DNA of 64,000 nt from Varanus komodoensis (GCF_004798865.1 NW_025336598.1:14120904-14184903), one strand, 5' to 3'. Positions 46,272 through 59,380 are shown, counted from the first letter of the stretch. Numbers and translations: made by a program. The notes: a model not told the origin generated them from the letters alone.

Positions 46272-47459
46272 CCCTAGGCAGTTATCCAGTTGGGCATGTT
46301 AATGTTATTTGTAATCAACCTGGCTAAAAAATGTACCCCATTACATTTTTTTCTGAATACACTGAAGGTATTTGACCTGAATATTTGAAGGGGAAAATTA
46401 ATGCGCGTTTACCGTTAGGTTTTATATAATATAGACATTTTTGTTAGAATACAATAGCATGTACTTCCCCTACATTGCTAAAATTTAAAGGGAAAAAGAA
46501 AGGTGCTGAAAACTATTCATAGACTAACTCCCAAGAATTTTGTGTGATACCCTTATAGTTGTGTAATGTTGCATAAAAGATGTGTAAGAAAAGGAAGGTC
46601 CTGTGTGCTCCTTTCAGGTAAATGGCAACAACCTGTAGGCACAGAAATGAATCTTAGTTTTCAATGTTGTGTATGTTTCCAGTATATATAGTGATTATTC
46701 TACAATGCTGTAGGAGGTATTGCATAAAAATTTCACTATGCTGTTTGAGTAAAAGTTTGTCTTAACCATTTTATATCAGTTTTCTTCTGCCAGTGTTCCC
46801 CAAAATATGGAAAATATTCCTAGTTGGTAGAGAAGCTGGAAAAATTCCACCTGACTTTCTTTCAGACCTTCACAACTTGCGGAGTAGGTGGCATGGTGTG
46901 GTTTCAGTCAAAAACAGTGTGCTTCTTTCAGAATACTACATTGTAGTTTTCTACTGACGGTCAGTATCTTTTATGTGCATTGTGCAGGTAACACAGGATG
47001 TTCAAAGCATTTTCTGTAAACTATTTATTTAAATTTGTAAAGGAGCATCATTATTTTAATGTAGGAGTTTTTGAAGGTGGGACAGACTAGCCTGTTAGTA
47101 ACCTGATGGAAGGGAGAAAAATGTAAAGAGCAGGTAGAAGCCCCATTTAAGCTTTCTATAAGACCCTGTGTGTTGTCTATCACCTTTTAATCTGGAGTTG
47201 CAGTTCATAAGCATAATTAGTAGTACCTTGACTGTTCTGCTGCTGTTTCTTGTTGTAGTAATTGATGATACAGTAGCAAGTATTGTCATTACTAACCTTT
47301 TTCATTTGATATTCTTTGGTGATAACCTAGCATAATATTTGATGGTTAAAGACTTGCAAGCTGTGCACTTTGAAAGAAATAGCTACTTGAAGGAAGGTTA
47401 CAATGTGTCTACAACCTGGAAAATATTTTATAAGGTTTACAGTGAAAATATATACTATA

Positions 47460-47944
47460 CACCAGGTCCCCAAATTAAGAATGAGTTGAGTTCTTGAGAT
47501 AGTCTTTAAGCTGAACTTGTATGCAAGCTGGATCATGTATATAAAAAAGCATATAAAAGACTTTAAGAAACACTTCCATATAAAACTGAAACATCTTAAA
47601 CAAAATACAACATTTTAATAATGATAATACAATAATAATAAGTACTGAACTCCACACTAAGTGCATGTGATCTGAAACACATTGATTTGGATACACTAGT
47701 TTTTCATGAGCATGATAATCTACAGTACTGTAGTGCTGCTGCGGAAGCAGTTCTGACTTCACTGCTTGCTGCTTTTTCCCCTCCTCTTTCCTTTCCCTCC
47801 TTCCTATCCTTCCTTCCTTTTTCCTCTCCTTGCTGCCTGCCGCCTCTTCTGCTTGCCTCTCAAGGATGAGGCGGGACTTCTGGGTTTGCTTGTTTGTAAG
47901 TAGGGGTTGTTCTTAACTCAGACATTTGTAACGGGAACTGGGTG
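47460..47944. mobile_element. TA-flanked inverted-repeat DNA transposon, non-autonomous
   Basis: The left end is TA-CACCAGGTCCCCAAATTAAG, then AATGAGTTGAG. The reverse complement of the right end is TA-CACCCAGTTCCCGTTACA, then AATGTCTGAGTTAAGAAC. TA dinucleotides border both ends, which fits a Tc1/mariner-superfamily target site. The 485-bp body has a pyrimidine-rich tract (47770-47840) and no transposase. Confidence 0.6.
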
Positions 47945-47949
47945 TACTT

Positions 47950-50630
47950 CCATATTAATTTGCCCTGGCTCTTCCAAATAGGCTATTTCAGTGTTTTTGA
48001 ACATGCTTGTACATTGGTGATTATCAAGGATTAGAGTTTTCATCATTGTGAAGCAATCCTTTAGAAACCTACTCTTCTGCATGCCTTTGTGAATATCGTA
48101 GTCACTGTTCTCTTGAAATAGGGATTGCTCTGCTTGTTTAGGTGTGCCAGGAGTCCCTAGTGCAGTTCACATGAGTGCCTTTGCACCCAATGGCACCTGC
48201 AAAGGAATCCTCTAAATGGAGCCTGTGGGCACATGAATTTTTTATTATTCCCTTTTTTTTTTTAGGATAAATATATGCACATGGATTTGTTTGAAATGCA
48301 TATACCTTTCTAGTAGTGATAGAAAGTTATAGCTTCAGCAAAGTTGGACCAAAATTCCAAATAAGTATCCATTTGAAGGTGGTATCTGTATGCCTCATGT
48401 TCATGTATTGACTATCCCAGATGATTGCATTATAGGAAGTGCATGTTTATCCTTCAGATTTTGCAGTATCAGTTTTTAACTGTCAAATGGGAGGGAAAGT
48501 CACTTTTCCTGCAGCAGGTAAATTATTAGTTAATTTATCTGCTTCATAGTGACCTTCTGTGAAGCAAGTAATTTAAAGAGTATGTATATCAGTGAATATT
48601 AAATACTGTTTGAGTACAATATTTATCTGTGTAATAATCTCCTCCCAAAAAAGGAGCAGATAGCACACATTGCCTCAACATATGTTTAACTGAATAGGAT
48701 GCAGCAGGCAAATGTGACAGGTAGATATGCCAAAGTGGTGATCTACAGTTTAGGCATTGGTAGTGATGTCCTTTGCAGTTTTTCAAATTCCCAAATGTGC
48801 ACATGGGTCCAAAATGGTTGAGAACCTCTGAGGTATGCATTTTACAAGGTACTGAGCAGTTCTAGTCATGCTTTTTGCTCATCTGTGAATAAATGTATGT
48901 TAGCTAACTGCAGTCCTGAATAATTCTTTTCCATTTGATAATAAAAAAGTTCAGCTAATCAAATTCCAGCTAAATGACACTAGTTTTTTTCTCATGCCTC
49001 TTTTCCATGTAAAGTGGCTTTCTGCAACAACAAAAAATGTACACGATATATGGCATTGTTTTTAAATAATTTTTGCACATCATATCACAATTTAAATAAT
49101 CAAACACATAGAAACATTTCACATTAATAAATATACTCTAGAATTAAACAATCTAATAATTATACTCAGGTCAAACTAATCTAAACAGCAAAAATGACCA
49201 CAGGAGTAGCAACTTTTGAAATTGGAGTCAGTCAGTCAGGGCCCTGCCCTCCCAGGCCAGGTGGAATGAGTTGGTGAGGCAGGAACCAGAACTTGCAGAA
49301 CTCACAGCTAGATGGTCTCTAACTGTATAGCTATTCTTAAGTGTTATCACTGTTCATGGAAACATGACAGGTCCTTGCCACAACCCAAAACTTGGACTTG
49401 CTTTGCCTGGATTTCAGCTCCAGTTGCTACCTTCCCATGTTACGTCCTCTTTTACACAAGATGAAGAAACAAAGGTTCCTGCCATGTTTTCCATTTTTCT
49501 TGTTTAAATATTTCATACTCTCTGTAGTCTGTAAAGAAACCATGCATATAAAGAAATAAGGAACATATTTATGCTGTTTTAGACTTATGGTCAGTTTAAT
49601 TCCATTAAAAAAAAAAACTTCACTTCCAGCTGGCTTTCCATCTAAGCAACCCTTGCAAATTTGAAGATCCGTTTCACACATTTTTTCTTACATATATGTA
49701 AGAAAAGTGTTATCTGTAAAGAACTACAAAGTCTCTAGGTGATTTCCTAACTAGAGAAGCTGGGATTTGAACCAGAAGACTTCAAAGCTGTACTCCTCTA
49801 TTGACCAATAGCCTAAATTGGATAATTATTATTGAATTAAAGTGTGGACGAGCAAGATCTTTAGTCCTTGGTTTGCAGCTGAGATGTTGGCCCATTTAAT
49901 GTCCAGTGAAGAATTATCTTGTCATCTGATGTGTATAGTATCTCAACAATATTATTACTGCCTCAATTCCTCGCTTTAGCCTTCTGTACTTGTAATCTTA
50001 CATACCATAAGACTAGATGATTTTATACTTGTTTAGGAGAGGTAGCTGCATTTATTTTTCAGTTGATAACTGTGTTCATGGTTCAGAAAAGGTTTAGAGT
50101 AGCAAATACCAATTAAATTAATCTATAATGCTATTCTGAAAGCACTAGGAAAATATGCTTTAACATTTCTGTACCGGAGACTTGAAGAATAAACTTAAAT
50201 TGGCATAGATTAAAATAATTATCTGTATGTCAAGCCATCACTCTTTCACCAACATTTTGCCTTTCCAAAGAGCTGCTTTTACTGGCATTCTCTTTTCCTC
50301 CGGAGTCTAAGCTCCCCCATCTGGCTATACATTGTACTTTGCTTGGTTTTGTTCATCTGTTGGTGGGTCGGTAGCAGATCCCGCTTCATAGGATAACATT
50401 TCCATAAAGAATCTATTCCTAGACCACCACAAAATAACTAATTCTTCATAGGAATGTAGTGAAACATTCCTATGAAAAATCTTCATTTTGAGGAATGTAG
50501 TGAAACATTTGGGTTCAAATGAATGGAATAGCTACCTAAGAGTAAAGTGGCCTTCTTCAGGTGGCACCTTAAAAGGTGGGGAATAGATGTAGGCAGGAAT
50601 TGTTCTTTGAATTGGTATCAGAAAGACTTG
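47950..50630. other. intron; possible SINE relic near 49700-49830
   Basis: The minus strand at 49700-49830 has GGTTCAAATCCCAGCTTCTC after a GAAGTCTTCTG segment. This resembles the B box and flank of the tRNA-derived SINE described at 15145, but the match is weak. Otherwise nothing was recognised. Confidence 0.35.
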
Positions 50631-50632
50631 TA

Positions 50633-50755
50633 GGGCACAATTCTATGCATGGTTAGGCAGAAATAACTGCTATAATTCCCAGCTTTCCCCAATCATCATG
50701 GCTCTAAATGGCATGTTGGGAACTTTTCTGATTAAACATGCATAAAAGTGTGCCT
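50633..50755. mobile_element. palindromic MITE, family shared with 1318
   Basis: The left end is GGGCACAATTCTATGCATGG then TTAGGCAGAA. The reverse complement of the right end is GGCACACTTTTATGCATGTT then TAATCAGA. The terminal repeats are about 28 bp and the element about 123 bp long. Confidence 0.55.
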
Positions 50756-51899
50756 TTAAAGTGTAGGCTTTAGAAGAGGAAGCAGCCCATTTCCACTTAA
50801 TTTCAAGTAGCAAAATGTCTAGAGCCCAGACTGAGCTCCTGGCTGTATTGACTTGTTTTTCAGTAGGGCTTCCCTTACTGTCTATGCCAATTAGAGCTGA
50901 GTTGAAGTTTTCAAATTTGTGAAGATGGGTGATATCCTGAGGGAGTGTGTGTATTTGCATTTACCCTATTTCTGCGCTCTGTCAAAATTCATGTTAGAAC
51001 AGCTTGGTTGTTAGCTTCAACTGAGCGATATTCCTGGTAAAATATGCCCTGGGAACAATCCTATGTAATGACATAGTGTTGTTCCCAGTGGTATTTTGAG
51101 GGGGGAAACATGGGGTTCCTCATTTGCCACAAGTGTCTATGAACACCTCGGGTAAATTGGCTTTGGGTAAAAAGCTAACAGTGCCAAGCAGGAGCTGCAG
51201 TAGCAAGGAGTAGGAACCAATCTGATAGTACATCCGACTGATATACTTTCAGGATGTAGAATAACACTAAGGACTCTGGATGTTAAAACTGAGTGAAAAT
51301 GCCTCCTGCTGTTTAATGTTTCAGCCAGGGTCACACATTTCTTGACCATTTCAACTATTGTAGGATTTTTGGGCTAAGTTTTTTGACTCTTGTTATCAAC
51401 AGTGACATGAATCCTTTTTTCTTAAACTTAACACAAAAACCTGTTTTTTAGCGTTTGTGCAAGTGGTGGTGCTCTGGTTAGTAACTGGTGGCCATTGTTC
51501 TCACACACTGGAATGTTTTTGATGTGGCAGGTACAACTTTTTGGTGGAACCTGCCACTTCACAACTCAGTGTCCTGGAGTGATGACTTATTCAGAAGATT
51601 TGGGATGGGGAGGGTTGCAGTCTCCAGTGGCTCTGCCTGTCACACACTTTATTATTTTATGAAGCAACGATTATGGACCATGGCATCTAGTTATTGGTCT
51701 AGTAATACTTGCAGCATGAAATATATTGATACCTAAAGATGAATTAAATATTTCATTTTCTCTATGGAATTCTGTTATCTATACCAAAAGTTAATATAGA
51801 GATATATATATTATAATGCTTACCTTTTCTAGCATTTTAAAATACGTATTTACCTGGACAGCATAGGTTAGAAATTCTTAATTCTATCCCTGGCTTTAT

Positions 51900-52060
51900 T
51901 ACTAGATTTGTTGCTTTTATGTTTTATCAATGTTGGCTGTTATATTACTGTATTGATTTTTTTTCCAAATTATACAGAACTTTGTAGTGGTAAGCTGCCC
52001 TAGAAAGGCCTTCTGGACTTAAAGACAGTCAAGAAATATCTTAAAATACTAAACAATACT
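51900..52060 (+). mobile_element. LINE 3' tail (L2/CR1-type)
   Basis: A T-rich UTR with GTATTGATTTTTTTTCC leads to GTAGTGGTAAGCTGCCCTAG, AAAGGCCTTCTGGACTTAAA, a diverged form of the 'GTAAGCCGCCCTGAG...' LINE terminus. Confidence 0.45.
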
Positions 52061-52669
52061 AGAGTATTTCACATTCTCCCTCTTTCAAGTCACTCTGATT
52101 ATTGTACCTGCAGTTCTAGTTACTGTGTTTTTGTTAAGAGTGTAGGGGGATTACTAGCTCATGGACCTTTGTACAGTTGAAAAATAGTAATAGCTTCTGG
52201 TTAGAGCAGAAGGTGCACTCTACCTTGGCTAAATTAGAAAGGATGAGTTTGCCTGATATAATAAAACATGATGGCTTACTTGTTCACTCACTAATCTGTG
52301 TTATTCCTGATAGATGATTGACCACTCACTGCAGCTTATTATGGCTTCCCCCACTTAGTACTCCCAGCTGCACCCTGCACAGATCCCAGGTTTTTTTTTT
52401 TTTTAATCCCTTCTGTTATTATCCCTACGGAGTGAAACTTTTCTGCTTCCTGCCCCACTTGCTACTGATTTGCTGTCCTGATTTTCTTTTTGTAAGCTGC
52501 TTAAAAATTATTTTAGTCCTTGGGAAATATGCTAATAGATCTGATTTTTTCCTATTCACAAGTGTTCACATTTGCCTGTTGGCTATTTACTTTTTTTTAC
52601 TTTAATAGCAGTACATATCCCTTCTGTATGTATTGAAATTCCACCTGTCAATGTCATCCTCTCGGTGGC

Positions 52670-53795
52670 TATGCTCACACATAACACTAATGAATACCAT
52701 GAAATTACCTTTCCTTCTTGAGGTCCTGTGTTTACATATTCGTGAGGTAAATACTCATGAGTAATCTCTGCTTCCATCTACCCTCCCAATGGAGGCATGC
52801 AGTCCATCAGCCCGTGTGGTTAGGAAGCAATCCCAGCATGCACTGCTCTGTCCTGCATCACCTGTCTCTCTCCCATTGGCCTGCATGTCCCCCTGGGTGT
52901 GTTTTCAGCCAGTCACTGCTTCTTTTTTTCCCCTATTGCTTTGTGGATCCTGCCTACACATTAGACTGAGACTGAGACAGTGCCTCTGCTGAAGCAGCAG
53001 AGCAGCACCCTCCACTGCGGCTGCGCTTTCTGCCCATGCATAAGCACCCACCCAAGTATCTCCCCCCATTTGCAGCACATGTGCCTGACACACCCTGACA
53101 GCCCAGCATACTGGGGGCTGCAGCAAGGGCTCTGTTGCCAGGGATGGAGGGAGCACACCATGCTGGGCACACTCACTGGGATGCTTTCCCTGGTAGTGAA
53201 GCCATGTGCACTGCTTCAGCACAGGGCAGTGACCAGGCAGGAGCACCATGCATGTCTGCAACCATGTTTGCTGCTGCTGGAGGGGCTCCCTGTTATTCCT
53301 CCTGGTGCATATTCCCTGATGCTTGTCTGCCCTCCTACCTCCATGCCTGTGTCTCTGCCCCCTTGCTGCTTCATCACAAGGTTTGACCATGCAAGAGAGA
53401 GATGCTCATCTTGTGAGGTATGTGCAAAGTTGGCATGCTAGTCAGCAGTGAAGAGGTGAGGGAGTGGGCAGGCAAGGTGGCAAGCATGGTGGCAGTGGTG
53501 GAGTGGCTGAGCTTTGGAGAATATACCCTGGAAGTGATGACAGGGAGCACAGGGCAACCAGTCTGCACCCTGTCCTCTGCTCTTGCTGCCAAACGTGCCG
53601 GCAGAAACAAATTAGTGGAAAAACACTGTAAGTGGCTTCACTCATAACAGCAAGCAATGCTGAAACAAGAAAACCTTAGAACAAACAATTGGTTCTCTAT
53701 GGTGATTCACGGTAACCAAGTTTCACCATGTTTCCGGGATTCATACATAATGACAAGCCATTCCTGCTATGGCTTGCCATTATGTGTGAATACAG
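52670..53795. repeat. GC-rich block, possibly a large non-autonomous DNA element
   Basis: GC content is clearly above its surroundings and both strands hold overlapping open frames of 70-160 codons. These look like a compositional effect, since none resembles a protein. The left side has GCTCACACATAACACTAATG, and the reverse complement of the right side has GTATTCACACATAATGGCAA. This hints at terminal inverted repeats about 1.1 kb apart. Not assigned to a family. Confidence 0.35.
53740..53790. repeat. 22-bp inverted repeat, 7-bp loop
   Basis: TTCATACATAATGACAAGCC plus AT pairs with the reverse complement 53769-53790 at 20 of 22 positions. The wording resembles GGTTCACACATCATG-type hairpin MITEs, fragments of which are also seen at 54440-54600. 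Confidence 0.6.
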
Positions 53796-54439
53796 TCATT
53801 GTGTTAAGTCTCGAGCTAATGTTGTTCAACTTCTTTCCCCACTTCAGTGCTTCTCTTACCAAACTTTGAAAGTAGACAGGTGCACTATGGGAGTTTGGGT
53901 ATACTTACTGCACAAATCCTGTTTTTTAAACCTTATTTTCTGTCATTCACAGTTCAGAAGTAAAATACAGAAACCCATTTCTGATGTTTGGTACACCCAT
54001 AGTCCTGCAGCGAGTACACTTGCCCAGCTCAGTAACTCCATTTCATTCAGCTGCCATTTCTGGAGTTCACGTTTAAGGGAAGCATTGTAGTGTTCCTTCT
54101 ACAGATGTCAGATGTGAGTTTCATCTCACAGTATTATGAGTGAGATTTCAATGCATTCATGCAGGATTTGACCTGTGCCATTGATAAGAGAAGAACTAAG
54201 TAGTGGACAGGAAAATACCCAGAGTTATGAAGAGAAAAATAATCATAAAAAGCAAACCCACTTGTGTACCTCGAAAGCACAGAAAAATAGCTTTTTGGAA
54301 AGGTTGTGTGCAAGTTAAAAACATTCCCTGGTGTATTGGTAGAGGGAGGCATCAATAATGACCTGGTGAGGAACACCATGATTTTTGCTGCTCTTTGCAG
54401 GTGGCTCTGTAGTCACGTCAGACAAGCCAATTACAAGTA

Positions 54440-54600
54440 ATTGTGCTGGGTTCACATGTCATGGTAAGCCACTTGGAATAACCCAGCAACAAACCATTGA
54501 TTTTAAGGGTGGCTTGTGCATGGTTCAGTCATAGTGTCAAGCCACTCTGGAACAAACAAGAGAGATAACCCACTGTGACTTATCACATTGTATGAACCAG
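54440..54600. mobile_element. decayed hairpin MITE (GGTTCACA...TGAACC type)
   Basis: It opens GGGTTCACATGTCATGGTAA then GCCACTT, and closes TGTGACTTATCACATTGTAT then GAACCAGG. The ends are thus partly complementary, as in the common squamate GGGTTCACACAACATG-type elements. Confidence 0.45.
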
Positions 54601-54709
54601 GTCAGTACAAATTAAGTGACAAGCCTTCTACTGTCTTTCTTTTAAGCAATATTTCAGTTAGCCACTAATCATTAACCTTCCTGTTAAAATGTACACTAGC
54701 AAGCTGCTT

Positions 54710-54815
54710 CAGCCTGGTGTCCACTGGATGTTTTCAGTTTCAGTTCCCATCAGTCCTAGCCAGTCTGGTCAGTGGCAAGGAAAGTTCCTAGAGAACACCA
54801 GTTTGTAGAAGGCTG
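54710..54815. mobile_element. decayed CAGCCTTCCCCAAC-type hAT MITE
   Basis: CAGCCTGGTGTCCACTGGAT then GTTTTCAG, CAGTTCCCATCAGTCCTAGC, and AGAACACCAGTTTGTAGAAG then GCTG. It has the layout of the 30130 element with a shortened centre. Confidence 0.65.
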
Positions 54816-54819
54816 GGGT

Positions 54820-57640
54820 ACAGCATTTTAATTGTGTAAAAGTAATTTAACTTTTCCCCATAGATGTAAAGGAAAGAATGTGCATTGGCAGCTGTATGTC
54901 TCTTAAAAGCAGTGCTGAATAAAGTTGTCTTCCTTACTCTGCTCTTTAATTCAACCACTTTTAAAATTCCATGTTATTTAATGAGTAATTTTTCTCAGAT
55001 ACATTCACAGTTGTGTGATACAGTGTACGTTGTTTATTATTGGAGGTATTGTAGACTATTCTAAGGAGAATGGAAAATAGAAGAATTATGAAGATGCCAG
55101 TGTGGCTGTTTAAAGATTTTTCTGATATGTGTCACAGATGGAAGAAAGGAGATATGTAACTTAAGTTGTATAGTAGAGTAACCTGAACTGTAAAGACGGC
55201 TTCAGGAAAGCTGTGGTTTGCAAGGGATGCTAAAGACCACAAAAAAAAAAAAAAAAAGGTTTTTTATTATTGTTTTGGGTCAAGAAGAACAAAGAAAAAG
55301 GACAGATGCATCAAGGAATCCACACATTAGTTGAGATGGCAAAGTATTAATAGGTGACAGATGAAGTAGAACAACTCAAATTCTTTTTTTGCCTCGCTTT
55401 TCTCTCATAAGGATAATGGTAGTCAACCTAGGAAAAGTAGATTGGTTTAATAAAATGAAATAAGGAAGTACTTGAAAACCAGAATAGGTAAGCAGTTGAT
55501 TGGCATATTTTAAATAATTCAGCTCTCTATGGGCAGATGAATTATATCCCACAGCTTGCAGATGTTGTTTTAGAGCTGCTGTTATTTTGAAGAATGGGTG
55601 AGATGCCAAAAGACAAATGTTATCCCTGTTTCAAACAGGAAGAAGGTAGAAGGTAGAAGGAAACTATTAGTCTAACACTAATGCTGGGTAAAGTTGCCAA
55701 ATTATCAGAAGCTGCATGTGTCTCATACTAGATACTAGGAAATTGATGTACCAACTAAAATCAGCTAAAAAGCAAAGTTCAAAATATCTTAATTGCCAGA
55801 AGATAACATTATTTTATTGTATATACAAACCAGGGACATATGCAGCAAAATTTGTGAAAGCCTTTCTTTAGATTATGGGAAAGAGACAAAATATAATTTT
55901 TCATTTGATTCTGAAGACCCGTGAAGAAAAACTCTAAACATTCAATAGATTCTGTCACTATTTTTGTCTGTAAAAGTTAAGGGGAGGAAATGTACTATGC
56001 TCAATTTAAATTCAGTATGTTTTTTCTTTTACTTTTGCCTTTGTGTTTAGAAAATTAATATTTTTTAAGCAAAAACTCCAATGCTATCTTGACTGGCTAG
56101 AACACAGGACCAAATCTAGCAAGATGAGATTCTGTAGAGATCAATGTAAAATTCTGCTCCCCCCCCCCCCCCCCAAAAAAATCAAAGACATGAATGCAGG
56201 AGACCTGATTAAGCAGCAGTATTTGTAAAGAGGATCTAGGTTTCTCAGTCAATCCCATCTTGAATTTGAGCTGGCGGTCTGATTGCAGCTGCTAAAGATG
56301 CAAGTACATGCTTAATTTGAATTAACAGAAACTTACTGTCTAGATCACAAGATGTAATAAAACTGCCCAGAGAGCTGTGTGTGTGTTTGGCTAAAGGCCG
56401 GTATAGAAAATAGTTTCACTCTGTCCTGCTCCATTCAGGCCGCATCTGGAGTACTGTGTACAGTTCTATAAAGCAGAGTCAGTTCCTGTGAATCAGCTTT
56501 GGGCTTTCCCATTTTTCATTGAGAAATCCATGGCATGTTGCTATATGTCAAGCAAATGGAACACATGTGCTTTTTAAAAATCAGGTCTATTTAAAATAAA
56601 CTTAAATCTTATCCATAGATTTGAGTGACAATATTGAAGTAGTAGTTGCACTATACATTAGGTGTACAACTTAGGAAATGTGGCACTAGAAATAATTGGA
56701 CACCTGTGGAAAACATAAAAGCAGTCCACCTTAGAGCAAAATCGTTAATAAAACAGAAGCTAACATTGCACTGATATTCTGGAGCAAAACAGCCATTTAC
56801 GTAAATGGAGCCTTGGACTTTTCAACTTGTTTGCTGGGGCATAGCGGTTGTTGTCCTCTTTACCTTTACAGACTTCTGTAATGTGACATTTTGCCCGTCC
56901 ATGAACTTCTACTGAAATGACTGAGATGACACGGTCATAGAAAGGTTAGCACAGTTTAATGAAAATGGTACTAGGTAGTAGGTCCTAAATATGGGTATGT
57001 GACCTCAAAACAAACTTTAAAAAAAAAAAAAAGATTGGACCCTTAGCTGTCTGACAGTTTGGGTAGGTTTTCATTGCAACTGTCTATGTATAGCACTGAA
57101 CTCAATTCCTTCAATAGAAATGAGAGAAAAGATGAAGAAACATTTTAAAAACGACTTAAAGTTACTTTTAGATAAAAAGACTTTACCATCAGACATTAAT
57201 ATGAAAGAGAGCAAAAGAGTGATTTTAAAACTGTATATATGTTCTATGGTCATCTGCTTCAGTTGTAGTAAATGAATGTATATAAAAATGAAAATGGAAA
57301 AGCTAATTTTAAGTTTTCAGTTGTGTAAAGTGAATGCTGGAGGCTAAACTATTTAATATTATCCCCTACTGTTTTCCTGAGGAGATTAGACAGTGTGCTT
57401 GTGACCACAGATCTTCCCAAGTCATGTCAATTGCTCAAGTCTACCATGGTAGTCTTACAATATAGAGTGTTCCTGTGTTAAAAGCAACTAGTTGGCACCC
57501 TGAATATATGAGTTGACATATGATGAAGATTTTGGCTTGATTTATATTATTTCTGATCTTCAGATAATGTCTGTGCTTTCTATTTAATATTAGTTTCATT
57601 TAAGCAATTCATTTGAAATGGTTTCTAGGAATTGACTTCA
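54820..57640. other. intron with simple tracts
   Basis: A run of 18 A begins near 55240. C16A7 lies at 56159-56181. A retroposon-like tail AACTGCCCAGAGAGCTGTGT followed by AAAGGCCGGTATAGAAAATA lies at 56362-56410. No gene. Confidence 0.5.
56159..56181. repeat. poly-C/poly-A tract
   Basis: Sixteen C followed by seven A. Confidence 0.9.
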
Positions 57641-57649
57641 GTTGAGCAG

Positions 57650-58660
57650 TTAGAACATAAGAACATTAAGAACGTAAGAGAAGCCATGCACTTAATGCCA
57701 AACTGGCTGTACACAGGAACCCCTCAAGCAGGATGGGTACAAGACATTTGGTTGCCCAAGCTCCTCAGCAACTGTTGCATGCATGCAGTCTCTGACAATG
57801 GAGTTAGCCCATACTAGCAAAGCTAGTAGCCACTGAATTGGTCCAGTTCCCTTTTAAAGCCATCCACATTGTTGCCCATCTCTATACTTTTTCCAATTCA
57901 CTAATGCCCTTTTTCAGGTAAGGCAACCAGAACTGTACACAATATTCTAAGTGCAGTCACACAAAAGATTTATATAAGGGGACTACAATCTTGGCAGTTA
58001 CAGTTTCTATTTCATTCCTAATTATGCCTAATATGGAGTTTGCCTTTTTCACAGCATCTATGCACTGCTTATATTTTTACCAACCATTTTCATCCCACCC
58101 AGCCACATCCCTTTCTTGCTCAGTCACTGCTAGCTCAATTCCTGTCAGCATATATGTGAGGTTGGGATTTTTTTGCCTCAACTTGCATTATTTTACACTT
58201 GTTTACATTGAACTGCATTTTTCATTTTGATGTCCATTCTCGCAGCTTGGAGAGATCCTTTGGAGCTTTTCATAATCCCATTTTATTTTAACCATCCTAA
58301 ATAGTTCGGTGTCACCAGTAAACCTGACCACTTCACTGTTTATTCCTAATTCCAAACATTTACGTTGAATTGCATTGGTTCTAATTTACTGGCTTCACTG
58401 GTTACATCCCTCCACTGAGAGAAATGGCCATTTATTCCCACTCTCTGTTTCCTGTTCTTTAAGCAGTCAGTGACCCATAAGTGGATCCCTTCTCCTTTTT
58501 ATTCCATGATTGCTAAGTTTTTTTCAGGAGCCTTTGGTGCTGGACATCAAAGGCCTTTTGGAAGCCTAAGTAAACAGTGTTTACCAGATCACACTTTGTC
58601 CACATGCTTATTGATGCTCTCACTTATTTCTAATAGGCTGTGTTAGCTGCATTGTGTCAG
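57650..58660 (-). mobile_element. CR1-type LINE, 3' half, decayed
   Basis: Antisense to a reptilian CR1. The left side TTAGAACATAAGAACATTAA is the complement of the element's terminus. Moving right, the minus strand encodes LEYCVQFW, the segment ending AKKSQPHIYADRNELAVTEQ, FNVNKCKIMQVEAKK and a TGDTELF remnant of the FADDTKLF catalytic block. Further upstream RT text follows (58560-58660). About 1 kb remains, with multiple stops and frame changes. There is no sign of a domesticated function. Confidence 0.85.
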
Positions 58661-59284
58661 TTACTTCAAAGTCTTAAGAACTACAGTAGGTATTATGTTT
58701 TCATAGGTAAAGGATTCCTCCCATAATGTGTTAGGAGTAAACAGGTGACACATGAGTGAACAAAACCATCCAGCTATAGATGGCAGCCTACCAAGTGTTT
58801 GACACACATTTTTGCTGTTTCTTGGGTTCATATGACTTGTGATATTTGTTCACTTTGATTGGCCTGATCTATTTGGATAAAATGTATGTATGCATGAGAC
58901 AAAAAAAAGTATTGGGAAATGTTCCTAACCCTTATTTTCAGTCTGGGACTAGACAGAGCAACATGAATGCCCATATAATTGTCCTGTGGTTTGAAAGGCT
59001 TCCAAAACCCAGCGCAATGGTGAGGACAATCCCTGCCCCCTCAATTTCACTCATTATTTCATCAGGCTGAATAGAGGGGAGTTGGAAACCAGGGTCATTC
59101 TGTTTGCTCTGTTGTCAGACTGTAGTCTGTTGGGAAGCTCTGTCCCTCCGCTGTCACCTGGCAGCAACACATTTTATCAGATGGAACAGAGAAAGAGGTG
59201 GGAAGTAGAACTATTCAGTCTGCTGAGAGCATTTCATTCCACCTTTCCCAGAACTGTTTCTGATTAAGCTCTTCATTAAGTTTT

Positions 59285-59338
59285 AATATGTAACTTTAAG
59301 GTTAATACAGTCCCTGATTAACCTTAAAGTTACATATT
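59285..59338. repeat. perfect 22-bp inverted repeat, 10-bp loop
   Basis: The left arm 59285-59306 (starts AATATGTAACTTTAAGG) and the right arm 59317-59338 are exact reverse complements. The loop is ACAGTCCCTG. No known MITE family or miRNA was recognised. Confidence 0.9.
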
Positions 59339-59357
59339 GGTGTGGAAGCCCCTCTAT

Positions 59358-59380
59358 GAGTTTTTTTTTTTTTTTTTTTG
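59358..59380. repeat. poly-T tract
   Basis: A run of about 20 T. It could be the antisense tail of a retroposed sequence, but no body was recognised beside it. Confidence 0.8.

Noticed and set aside
52905-53441. Frames of 153 and 161 codons on opposite strands
   Set aside because: They overlap in a GC-rich block without protein similarity. At most one could be real, and nothing supports either.
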